Origin: Codonopsis lanceolata
Lineage: Eukaryota > Streptophyta > Magnoliopsida > Asterales > Campanulaceae
Direction of reading: 5' to 3'
DNA: 64,000 bases
Assembly (NCBI GenBank): GCA_013146195.2
Contig: CM028381.1
Location: 60,952,744 to 61,016,743, forward strand
This document shows, piece after piece, positions 1 through 9,872 of this stretch. A program made the position numbers and the translations under genes. The notes beneath the pieces are model-generated. The model was not told the origin of the DNA. It did no database searches and saw only the letters and a program-made list of their open reading frames with translations. Position 1 is the first letter of the stretch. Each line of letters opens with the position of its first letter.

Positions 1-876
1 TTCATCATCCTTTGCAATGGGAACCTGTGTACGTTTCTGCCCTTTGCGACATCGATCTTTGGTATGTCCCAACAAACCACATCCAACACAATACAAAATA
101 TTGCCCTCAAATTCCAATGGTTGCCAAAAACCATAATCTTTGCTAGTACGAATCCAGCAGCGTGATGGTAACGATTCTGAAACATCAATTTCTATGCATA
201 TTCGATCAAAAGCTGGACGCGATAATGCAAGCGTCTTCTCGTCAGCCCTTAAAAACCGTCCTAATGAATTACCAATACATTGCAAAAAAGATGGATTATA
301 GTAGGTCAATGGTAACTGATGGAGACGAACCCATACGGCCACCTTCGTGCTATCCTTCTTGAAGGCAAAATCTGGAGACCACCTAAAAGATCGATACATG
401 CTAGATTGAATCATATGAGATTCCTTAGACAAAGCAAGAATCATGTCTTCTGCCGACGATAATCTAACCATAACATGTCTAGGATCCAATAGACCTACCA
501 CAAAAGGCTCCGTAAGCTTCCACGACCGTGCTATCTCTTCCTGAATAGCATAAACTGAAGGCCGACCAGCCGAAAATTTAAGCACGATAGTGTTAACAAA
601 CTGTTTGTCAGCAGTTTCAAGCTCGATAGGGGTGAATAGGCATCCAGGCTCGCCATTAATAGTCGTAGGTTGTCTTGGTGCAAGAGGGATCGCGCTCAAA
701 ACTGGAGCGTTGTTACAAACAAAAGATTTTGGTTGCGCAGTGATTGTCGCATAAGTCTTAGGCATCGATACACTTGTGGGATCCAACGTAGGCTGAGCCG
801 TAGGCATGGTAGAGACACCTACGGGTATGGAATGGGTAGCAGGAGGTTGAGCCTCCAGGCCATCCGGCGCGGCCAT
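1..876 (-). CDS. LINE ORF1 protein (DUF4283 / CCHC zinc knuckle), 3' part off window
   Basis: This is an open reading frame of 292 codons without a stop, reading leftward from the ATG at 874-876 and leaving the window at base 1. The N-terminus is Pro/Thr-rich and starts MAAPDGLEAQ. Residues from about 90 to 235 resemble the DUF4283 domain of plant L1-type ORF1 proteins, with landmarks such as VVGLLDPRHVMVRL, FRWSPDF and KVAVWVRLHQLPL. Near residue 275 there is a perfect zinc knuckle CVGCGLLGHTKDRC (CX2CX4HX4C). In plant LINEs ORF1 binds the element RNA and acts as a nucleic-acid chaperone, followed by ORF2 (endonuclease, RT), which here would lie to the left of the window. The frame is intact, which suggests a fairly young insertion. 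This start is chosen because it is the first ATG after a leader rich in GA and TAGGGTT. Confidence 0.85.
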   Translation of the reverse strand, partial: MAAPDGLEAQPPATHSIPVGVSTMPTAQPTLDPTSVSMPKTYATITAQPKSFVCNNAPVLSAIPLAPRQPTTINGEPGCLFTPIELETADKQFVNTIVLKFSAGRPSVYAIQEEIARSWKLTEPFVVGLLDPRHVMVRLSSAEDMILALSKESHMIQSSMYRSFRWSPDFAFKKDSTKVAVWVRLHQLPLTYYNPSFLQCIGNSLGRFLRADEKTLALSRPAFDRICIEIDVSESLPSRCWIRTSKDYGFWQPLEFEGNILYCVGCGLLGHTKDRCRKGQKRTQVPIAKDDE

Positions 877-970
877 GAAGGTGAAACCCTAATTAGGGTT
901 AGGGTTAGTGACGTGAGAAACAGCCAGAGAGAATTTTTTAGAGAGAGATTTCGGAGGTTAGATTATTTAT
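877..970 (-). promoter_or_regulatory. LINE 5' leader
   Basis: The stretch just upstream of ORF1 looks like the 5' untranslated region of the LINE. It contains an AAACCCTAA telo-box inside the palindrome AACCCTAATTAGGGTT (on the plus strand near 886-902), followed by GA-rich sequence. The left-to-right junction at 970/971 meets a copied piece of ORF1, so the element probably ends there. No promoter has been tested; the call rests on position. Confidence 0.45.
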
Positions 971-992
971 GCTGAGCCGTAGGCATGGTAGA
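971..992. repeat. 22-bp exact copy of ORF1 sequence at LINE 5' junction
   Basis: Bases 971-992 are identical to 792-813, which lie inside ORF1 (minus strand, around TCTACCATGCCTACGG). The copy sits between the LINE leader and a run of Ts at 993 followed by the 43-bp tandem array. It looks like templated filler DNA at the 5' junction of the LINE. Confidence 0.7.
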
Positions 993-1002
993 TTTTTTTT
1001 TT

Positions 1003-1755
1003 TGAAAACGGGTTTTCCCCAGCATAGGGAAAACGATGTTGCTTTTGAAAATGGGCTTTCCCCAACATAGGGAAAGAGATGTTGCTGTTTGAAAATGGGC
1101 TTTCCCCAGCATAGGGAAAGTGATGCTGCTTTTGAAAATGGGCTTTCCCCAGCATAGGGAAAGCGATGCTGCTTTTGAAAACGGGCTTTCCCCAGCATAG
1201 GGAAAGCGATGCTGCTTTTGAAAATGGGCTTTCCCCAGCATATGGAAAGAGATGTTGTTGTTTGAAAATGAACTTTCCCTAGCATATGGAAAGAGATGCT
1301 GTTGTTTGAAAATGGGTTTTCTCCAAAGGCGTAGGAAAGCGATGTCGTTGTTGAAAAGTGTGCTTTCCCAAAGGAAAGCGATGTTGTTGTTAAAAAAACG
1401 AGCTTTCCCCAAAGGGAAAGCGATGTTGTTGTTGAAAAACGAGCTTTCCCGAACTTAGGGAAAGCGATCTTTGTTGAAAAAGCGATGTCGTTGTTGAAAA
1501 CGGATTTTCCCCAAGATATAGGAAAATGATCTTTGCTTTTTGAAAATGGGCTTTCCTAGGCAGGAAAGTGATGTCTTGCTTAAAACGGGGTTTCCCCAGC
1601 ATAGGAAAAGCGATGAGATTTTTTTATATGTGCTTATCTCAGCATAGGAGAAGTGATGCAAGTTTTTAAAGTGTGCTTATCCCAGCATAGGAGAAGTGAT
1701 GAAAGGTTTTTTTAAAAAAATTGCTTATCCCATCATAGGAGAAGCGATGATTATG
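1003..1755 (+). repeat. 43-bp tandem array with a hairpin in each unit (locus 1)
   Basis: About 17 units of 40-46 bp run head to tail, the best preserved at 1003-1260. The core of a unit is GGGCTTTCCCCAGCATAGGG followed by AAAGCGATG, so each unit carries an inverted repeat GCTTTCCC / GGGAAAGC with a seven-base loop. Units decay rightward, with CTTTCCC becoming CTTATCCC by 1640. The period is not divisible by three and the minus strand lacks stops, so several overlapping minus-strand frames stay open and spell repeated peptides such as PMLGKAHFQ; these are not treated as genes. The same array in the same orientation occurs at 16249-16668. Confidence 0.9.
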
Positions 1756-4200
1756 AAGTGTTGTGGCGGAATGTTGTCGATGATCGGTTTGTGTAGCTTT
1801 TGATGATGCTACTGAGGATCTTTGGGAGGTGGTCCTTGGCGAGATGCTGGTAGAACATTTATATTTTTCCAAGGGCCCATGCGACAGAAGACCTTATAAG
1901 ATGCGGTAAAATGATGAAAACAAAAGATGCAAGCATGCGAATGAAACTTTTTTTTTTTCTTAAAAAAAGGACTTTTGAATGTGCATGTCTATCATCCGTT
2001 TCATAAACATGTTAAGACAAGATAAGGCAAGGTGATGGAAATGTAATATAAGAGCTTGAGATATAACTTCTGGTCGGCTTTGAAGGGTTATGACCATAGG
2101 AATTGATGGTGATATTTGAAATGGAGGTGGGTGAAGTTTAGGGTTACCTTTCAGTTTTTTGACTAGTGCATCATTCAAGAAAGGAATTCATTCAGAAGAT
2201 CAGTAAATCCTACTAATCGACGCCTCTGAGTGATCACTTTTTTTTTTCTTTTTTTTTTCTGTGCTCTAACTTTTGCCTAGGCCGCCCTTTCGGCTTTTCA
2301 ACCTAGCAAGCCTTTACCTCATAGGGAGTCGGTCTTTCAATGCATGCTAAAATAAGCCGCTTATTTTTTAGGGATCACGTCTTTGTAGCTTCTTCGTTTC
2401 TTCAGGCGAAGATGGAAATGATAGCTGTTTCTGGAGATGATGAGCTTTTATGTATCCAATGAGTATGTGGAAGAAGCCTCAGGGTGACTCGATGAACCAA
2501 ATTTTATAAAATGGAGCGAGCAAGTTTCTGAAGAGATTAACTAGGGACAGCCCCAGAAAGATTCGATTTGGAGAGACTTTTTGTGGGAGACAGAAATGAG
2601 TATGCTCAAAGAAAAAGGATGACTCTAATGGATAAAAGAAAAGTCATGATCCAGAGTTTATTGCTGAGTATCACAAGTTTCATGGACCCTACTTACCATT
2701 TATCTTTTGATAGTTTTATGTCTTTAGCAAGAAGTTCTGTCCTGGACATAGATCACGTTATAACCGATTGAAACAGAGCTATAGGTGGCAACTATGTTAG
2801 GGTATAGTGTTTAAGTATTTGGGATGGATTAGCTTTAGGGTTGAGGATTTGATTGACCTCTTGCTCAAAGGCATTTTGGGTTATGGACTCGGTTATTTTT
2901 GGAAAAGCGATCGCAAAGCGATCATTGGCTAGCCTTTTTAGCTATGGGTTTAGATGAGAATTTGGTTTCTGGACTTGGTTGTAGGTATGGTTGGGAGAGC
3001 GGCTTTTGGCCTTGGTTATGGGTTATGGGGTTGTCCAAGAGTGATTGATATTTTTTTTTGCGAGAGAAAGATTTTGAGGGAATTGCTCAGGAGGCTTCTT
3101 TTTTTTTTTCTCTTTTTTTAATGCATAGGTCTTTTTTTTCGCACTTTTTTCTTTTTTCCTTCTTTTTTTTTTGTTGACCTCTTAGAGCAATTTGGGAGAG
3201 TGCTTGAAGAGATATCTCGCTTAGGATAAAAAGGTGGTCACTCTTGATGGATGTATATATAAGGGTGAAGTAGCCCCAGTTTTGGGAAGCTGGATCTTAG
3301 AGATGGTTAGGCTTTTGGTATATGTTTTTTTAGGTATATTTGGAAAGAGTTTGGTGTATGGTCAGGGTTGGAAGCCCCTAGTGTGCCATTTAATAGCTCG
3401 GTCGCAATGGGTCGAAGATAACCTTTTACCAAGACAGCAGGTTGCTTTATCGAACTTATATTTTTAATGGTTTGTGGGTCCATATTGCGAAATGACTCAT
3501 TATCAACCCGTGTAGTTTTATCATGTTTTTACATGAGTCAACTCGTCATTTTTTTTTTATAACAGATATTTCGGCGATAGATGGTGCTCAGAGATCAAGA
3601 ATAAGACTCGACAAGCTAGTAAGAATTTATCAGATTTGAATATAGATAAATACCTTTTGGAAAGCTTGATTTGATGACTTGGTTGGACTTTCGAAATAAC
3701 GGAGACCAAATGGATTCATGAGCATACTCTGCAAGGATGGGCTGTAGGCATCAATATGGGCAAAAGAGACACCCCTAGGGTTTGAAAACCCCTAGTCCTG
3801 AATTGTGTGTATCATCCTTGAGTTGCCTGGCTTTTCTCGATTTCCTGGCTTTCTAGACTTTTCTGCTTTCTTGGCTTATTGACTTTCCGAGCTTTCCTTT
3901 CTTCCTTGGCTCCCTATCAGTCTTTTTTTATTCATTTTTTTTTATTTTCCTTTTTTTAAAGAAGTGGTAGACCTTCGCATCTCGAAGTAGGGCTTACTTT
4001 CTTTTTTTTGAAATCGAGAGTGAACGATGCACTTATCAAGTAGTGATGCATTTATGAGATGTTATGAAGGAAGATGAATTTGGAGATTAAAAATAATAGT
4101 GAATGGGTTTTGTCTTGCCTTTACATGTTTTTGGAAACAAAAGAAAACACATAGAAATTTTTTTTTAAAGAGTAAATCAAAGCATTTAACCGAACCCGAA

Positions 4201-4245
4201 GGCTGCCTACGTTCCTCATTTCGAGGCTCAGATCATCGTAGTTCA
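4201..4245. other. Conserved CCTACGT...CGTAG hairpin motif (copy 1)
   Basis: The sequence GGCTGCCTACGTTCCTCATT runs on to GATCATCGTAGTTC. The outer ends can pair (CTACG with CGTAG). A second version lies at 16163-16205. Conservation of both sequence and pairing between two degraded elements suggests a functional retroelement motif; its role is unknown to me. Confidence 0.45.
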
Positions 4246-4342
4246 ACTCTAACAGAGAAAATTTTCATTCTGCTAATCTTTTTTTTTTTTTTGAATTTGA
4301 AAGAATAGAGTTTTTTTTTTTTTGCTCGGAGAGAACGAAATC

Positions 4343-4365
4343 ATATATATATATATATATATATA
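4343..4365. repeat. AT microsatellite
   Basis: About 11 uninterrupted AT dinucleotides within the T-rich debris. Confidence 0.9.
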
Positions 4366-4804
4366 AATGATCATTTTTATTTTTATTTTTTTGCAAAAAG
4401 AAACGATTTTTTTAAAAGGAAAGGAGAACTAAGTATTACACATATTTTTTTATTAGAAAACTCTTTTTTTTTTTTTTTTTGCGATCCTTGTAATGAGATG
4501 TAACGATTACGTACCTCCGGACAATCCTCTCAGGAAAGTAAATGATAAATAACCAATTTTTTTTATTTTTCAGCCCCTGCAAAATTGTTAGTGGTACCAA
4601 AGAAAAACAACAAAGATCTCAATATGTATAAACACAACACAAGATTTAAACAAAAAAAAAACTTGTGTTTTTGATGATTTTTTTTTGAAAGGTGAAGTAT
4701 CAGGAAAAATGAGTGCATCAAACAGTAAAAATTGGCGACCCGACGGATAAAATGGACCCAACATCAAATAAAATTGTTCAAAATGAAAAACGAGCCACGC
4801 AGAA

Positions 4805-7800
4805 TGTGAGAACCCAAACCCCATTTCATGTTTGTCATCATTATAACATGTTTATAATATGTCTTTACATATTTGAGACTTCATTTCATTCATATCATGT
4901 TGGCATTGAATTGGTTAAGATCATAATAGAGTAATGGTCTTCCATGCGTTGCATGCCTTGTTGTTGTTGTTTTGGGTGTTCGTATTAACGTGTTAGCACC
5001 TTAATAAGTTTCATGAGAGTCTTAATACCTTGCATACAAGATTTACAATGTTCATCTTAGTTGTTTCATGCTTGGTTGGGAGTTTAGAAGCTTCGTTGCT
5101 TCGTTTGTGTTTTAGGTTGTACATCATTGCTTGTATTGCCTTCATTTCGTCTCGAGAGAAGTTCGGTTGAGTTCTTGGCCTTGAATACAATCCATAACCA
5201 TGATTAAACAAACCTAATACATGTTCATTCTATCCTAGATTAAGTTGGGATTGATTCGTGTTTGATTCGTTGGCCAATTGTCGAGTGGTTCCAGCCATGT
5301 TTTAGCTTGATTCGGAGGTGTTTCGGGTGTGTTTCCGACTTGTTTTTGGCTTGGTTACACCTTAGGTTTGTTTCCTTTGAGTTTGGACATGTTTAGGACA
5401 TGTTTAGGACAAGTTTTGGGTCAGAACCTCGCGGTCGCATTGGTTTTTGGAGGCTGGCTCGCGTTGAGATGCTGAGAGCTAGTCAAAAAGTGCAGAAGGC
5501 TGGAAGGGACCCCTTGCGGTCGCATGGTAGGGGCATGATGCGACCGCATCATGCCAGTTTCAGCCTATATTGAGTTTTTGAGTGTTTTTGGTTGAAGACC
5601 CTTGTGCCCTTGCCCTTGGCCGACCTTGGGCACTCTCAGCCACCTTTGTTGACTCTTCTAGGACTCTTGTGAACCCTTGGATCATTGCTTATCCATGGCT
5701 CACATTCCTTGACCAATTAGAAGCCTTATAACATCCATCACTTGGATTGGGGTCTTCTAGGGAGTTATATAAACACAAAATCAGACCTTCAGCCATTGTT
5801 GTTGATCTAAAACCAGAGAATCAGAGGTTGAGCTTCAAATTTCGTCCATGGAGGAGACCCTAGGTTGAAGGACCATTTCCCGGAGATCCGGTGGTCCGAT
5901 TGTCGAACCGAGACCGCCAAATCGAAGCTCTTGATCATCTCTACACCAATCCTCTCTTTAATCAACCTTTCCTCCATTAATCATAGGACTAAGGTGAGTG
6001 ACAATTCCCTGAGATTTTCATGTTAAATAAAATAGCATGACCCCTTCATTATAGTTGTTTTAATGTTGATTGTGAACATCTTTTGTGAAGACACAACCTT
6101 CAATTCAACATATAAAATGTGAGTATGATTTTATGAAATCTCTATGAAGTTATGATTTTGACATTTATTAAAGCATGAATGTTGTTTGTATTAAGCTTGG
6201 GAATAACTCTTGTGAAAGAATTCGGTTCAATTCAAGGTTTAACAAAATCACCGAAACTAGGGTTTGAAACTCGGGATTGTGTTTAAGGCTAGTTCGAGAA
6301 CATGAACGGCTTAGTTATAGAGTTCTAAATGAACGGAGAACATAGAAAAGGGCAATGTGATACATATATTATCAATGCTCTTCTTGGTTGAATTTTAGTA
6401 AAACTCACCGGAGTTGAAATTAGGGAGCTATGAACAATAACAGCTCCACATTCAATCCCTACGTCGAATGTAGTTCGTTAGACTAATGAATTAGCTTACG
6501 ATACTTTGAGATGGATTGATGAGTATTGCCTTGATGTTCGTGTGCTTGTAAGACTCAATCGAGTTCTTATGTGGTTTGTGTGATTATGTTAAGTAAATGC
6601 ATGATCGAGAGCATGTTAGAGAATGATATATCTATTTAATATGATGAATTTAGTGCGTTAGACTAATGAATTAGCTTACGTGACTTTGGGATGGATTGAA
6701 GGGCATATTTGATATGTGTGCTTATAAGACTCAATCGAGTTCTTATGTGGTTTGTGTGATCGTGTGAAATAAATGCATGATTGAGAGCATGTTGTAGAAT
6801 AATGTATCTATTTGACATGTTGAATTCGCTCTTGTCGAATTCTTGTGTGATTCCTTAAGTGAATAAACAACTACTTGTTGAATAAGTTCGCTCTTGTCGA
6901 ACTTATTCCTTATTTGAGATTTCATGACCAAAACATCTACTTGGCATTGCATGAGTCCACCGTGGCATATTTGATTGAGTCGTTGGTGTGACAATGCATC
7001 GCCGAGTTATGGGGCTCGTGATAGTGATGGGTTTTATACCGGGTTTTTATCACACACGCCTCCTTTGTTGGCCACAGTGGGGAAGTAGCACCTTTGCTGT
7101 AACCAAGAGAGCACATTGGAAAGTCTAAGTACCAAGGAGAGAGCTTGGTACCGAGTAGAACTTCGGTACTCGAGTAGAGAACTTCGATACTTTGATACAC
7201 TCATCACGGGTATCATTGGCACGAATGTTAACGTGTATTGCAGGAGCTACGTAGCGGCATTGGTTTCATATCCTATCCTCCTTATATGTGGTTTACCTTT
7301 ATAGCACTTATGTGAAACAATGTGCTACCATGGATATGTGTTTTAAGTGTTTATTAAATGAGCGCTTTGATTGACTTGATATTAAAAATGATATCTTGAT
7401 ATGTATGCTGCATGATGCCATGACATGCATAATTGTTAACTCACAAAGTCTTTATGACTTACCCCCTCCCTTTTACTGCTTTAGATCCGAGCCGTTCAGG
7501 TACCGCTCGTTGAGGTGTTGCAGGATTTGCGCTTGTCCGTGATCGCACGCGACGAGGTTGTGTTTTTAGATGTCCTTCTGTTGAACTCTTTTGTAAGGAC
7601 GTTGGGATTAGCAAGTCATTTAGACTTTGCTTTGGGAATTTGGTTTTGTTGTATTTATGTCTATACTTGTATTCTATTTTGAGTGCCGGCGCATGTACGC
7701 CGAGCCTTGTATAGATGTAGTATGGTTCACGTGATTTATCTTCATTGGGCATTACTTTAGCTCTTATTTATTTATGTTGTTCTCCGGCATGTTGTAGCCG

Positions 7801-8053
7801 TCGAGGTATATCTGCATGAAGCTGTAGTTGGGTTCCGTAGTAAAGTCGCCGATGATTTGGTATAATTGTCTTAATTGTTATATCAGGTGTAAATAAAAGT
7901 TTTAAATTATTCCGGCCTTTTGGTGCCGAGTCGCGCTTCATCTGAAATGTTGCGTCACGTCGTTTTCCAAAACTGAGTCTTTGCATGTATTGTTGTCCTA
8001 TTTGGATGACTTGACTTGTGATTCCATCTCGGGGTCCGGGTCGGGTCGTCACA
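4805..8053 (+). mobile_element. Tekay-like Ty3/gypsy 5' LTR (3.25 kb)
   Basis: The LTR starts TGTGAGAACCC and ends GGTCGTCACA, directly before an initiator-Met primer site. It shares ordered blocks with the LTRs at 40239, 52525 and 59625: a TTTCGGGTGTGTTTCCGAC block near 5320, a GC-rich palindrome (5516-5547), a TATA box (5766), a GGCCACAGTGGGGAAGTAG block near 7072, and TGTTGCGTCACG near 7948. Inside, two related stretches near 6470-6580 and 6650-6760 (GACTAATGAATTAGCTTACG) form a local duplication. The 5' flank is CAGAA; the matching 3' LTR is not in the window, so a target duplication cannot be confirmed. Confidence 0.85.
5766..5773 (+). promoter_or_regulatory. Candidate TATA box of the Tekay-like LTR
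   Basis: TATATAAA lies about 960 bp into the LTR and downstream of the GC palindrome; similar TATA-type sequences occur at a comparable place in the related LTRs. The start of transcription is inferred only. Confidence 0.4.
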
Positions 8054-8055
8054 GT

Positions 8056-8067
8056 TGGTATCAGAGC
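8056..8067 (+). other. Primer binding site (initiator Met tRNA)
   Basis: TGGTATCAGAGC begins three bases after the LTR end. This is the standard complement to the 3' end of plant initiator-Met tRNA and primes minus-strand synthesis in Tekay-type and many copia elements. Confidence 0.85.
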
Positions 8068-9180
8068 TTTATAGGTTAGCTATCGGCCAGGATAGGTTCC
8101 ATGGCCTAGGTGGGTTGGTTCCTTGTGTGAATCTTGACGTTGAGTGTTCTGTATCATGCCTTATTGGCAGATTCTTCGAGAATGAATACGACTTGGAGTA
8201 CTAAGTTCGTTTGTTCTAGATTGCCGTGAGTGAAGGTTTGTGTCTAGGAGTATTATATTTCTCCTATACTGCTAATGAGTTGCAGTTATACCAAGAGTGA
8301 TCGTCGTGTTAATCATTATGGCAAAAGTTTGTTGTGATGTGTTTGAGAGCGGAGTGGTTAAACCACCCGTGGTACCTATTAGTATTTCATAGATTACTAT
8401 ACAGGTGTAGATAGTTATGGTAGTAATTAACCACCAGTTCTTGTATTACTGGTGCTGGGAATTTGAGAACTCTTTCCCGATGTTTGTGTTTGGGTATTTG
8501 GGGGGACTACCTTGATCAAGGTGAAATTTCCCCATGATATTTTGGAACTTGGAGATTGGCCAGCAGGTGGTCACGTGATGATTGGTTGTCGACCCGTATA
8601 CGGATTGACTTATAAGGATTGGTCGTATACTAGTTAGTAAGAATATGCTACCTAGTGACGCGTGAAATGTTGTATTGTCTCTTGATTAGTCTAATACATT
8701 GATAGTGTACTAGCCTTGTATAATGTGTTTTATCTACCATTGATAGGTAGTTAATGGTATGAATATTCCATAATCTTGTTTACATACATAGTAAATTAAA
8801 ATACTATGTTGCATGATGTTGATGCCATGCCTATATGTGCTTATGATTTGTATTCTTGAGACCGATATAAAGGATGTTTTTATGTGATTCACGAACACCC
8901 CACATCCTTCTGACGGCAGCTTTGAAGTCACTTCAGAGGGCCCCTGACTTGATTATCAAGAGGTCTTCGTCGGAGAACTAGAATGGTATAAATTAGATTT
9001 GAAATTGACCAAACCAATTACCAAAAAGGTAGGGAACAGTAAATGGTGTATTGCTATAAAGGTGCAAATATTATGCACCGTATTTTATTGAAATTTATGT
9101 GTATTACTGCTTGCTGATTGCCTTATGTGCTTGAGGTGTCTACACCGTTGGGTGATTGTATGCTTGCATCTGAGGTTTAA
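8068..9180 (+). pseudogene. Decayed gag region of the Tekay-like element
   Basis: This is where gag should lie, between the primer site and the protease. No gag motif or zinc knuckle could be read in any plus-strand frame and stops are frequent, so it is either strongly mutated or replaced. Called from position only. Confidence 0.35.
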
Positions 9181-9872
9181 AGGGGTTGTGATGTACTTGT
9201 TTGTGATCGGGTTTTGCATGCGGGTTTGGTAGTATTGCCTATCCGGGATTTCGATGTGATATTGGGAATGGATTGGCTATGTGTTTACCATGCTTTAGTA
9301 GATTGCCGTCAAGAGGGTTACTTTTGCCATGCCAGGAATTCGAGTTTGTGTTTATTGGCGATCATGCTATGAGAGGTATACATGTTATTTCTGCTTTACG
9401 GGCTAGAAAACTTCTATCTCAGGGGTGTACTGGGTGTATTGCTTGTGTGCTTGATACTAGCATGCCTTTTGTTAGTATAGAGGATGTACCGGTAGTTAAT
9501 GAATTTTCGGATGTCTTTTCGACTGATTATGCATTACCTCCCGACCGAGAGTTAGAGTTTTGCATTGAGCTATAGCCCGGTACTTCACCTATCTCTAGAG
9601 CACCTTATAGGATGGCTCAGTGAGTTGAGAGAGTTGAAGGAGCGATTCTGGGGGCTGCTTGATAGAAGTTTTTAAACCAGAGTGTGTCTCAGTGGGGTTC
9701 ATCGGTTTTGTTTGTGAAGAAGAAGGATGGTAGTTTGCGGTTATGCATTGACTATCGTCTGTTGAACCAGGTTACTATAAAGAATAAGTACCCTTTACCT
9801 CACATTGATGATCTCTTTGATCAGCTTCAGGGGTCTGTTGTGTTTTCCAAGTTAGACTTGAGGAGTGGGATC
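9181..9872 (+). pseudogene. Tekay-like pol, protease end and start of reverse transcriptase
   Basis: Remnants of a Ty3/gypsy polyprotein are readable across frameshifts. Near 9250 is FDVILGMDWL, the end of the aspartic protease region. It is followed by VISALRARKLL, then VNEFSDVFSTDYALPPDREL and APYRMAQ, the classic entry to RT. RT then gives LFVKKKDGSLRLCIDYRLL, IKNKYPLPHIDDLFDQLQG and FSKLDLRSG, typical of the chromovirus Tekay/Del lineage. Stops interrupt it near 9575 and 9621. The RT is cut after DLRSG by a LINE and resumes at 13159. The encoded enzyme would copy retroelement RNA into DNA in the cytoplasmic particle; this copy cannot work. Confidence 0.85.

Larger units (their letters stand above)
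1756..4804. other. Noncoding retroelement debris rich in T runs
   Basis: No coding motif is recognisable in any frame. The plus strand carries many runs of 8-17 Ts (for example near 2239, 3102, 3160, 4279, 4311 and 4465) and pyrimidine-rich stretches (3800-3960). It contains a CTACGT hairpin motif at 4201-4245 shared with the Tat-like element near 16.2 kb, so it is probably the internal or untranslated region of a related element. The right edge is the Tekay-like LTR. Confidence 0.5.

Noticed and set aside
880..916. Interstitial telomere repeat
   Set aside because: Only two or three TAGGGTT-like units within the LINE leader; better explained as a telo-box.
938..1412. Overlapping minus-strand frames of 62-149 codons
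   Set aside because: They are different frames of the 43-bp tandem array; the repeated peptides follow from the DNA repeat.
1003..1755. Possible CRISPR array
   Set aside because: Units are contiguous without unique spacers and the context is a plant retroelement.
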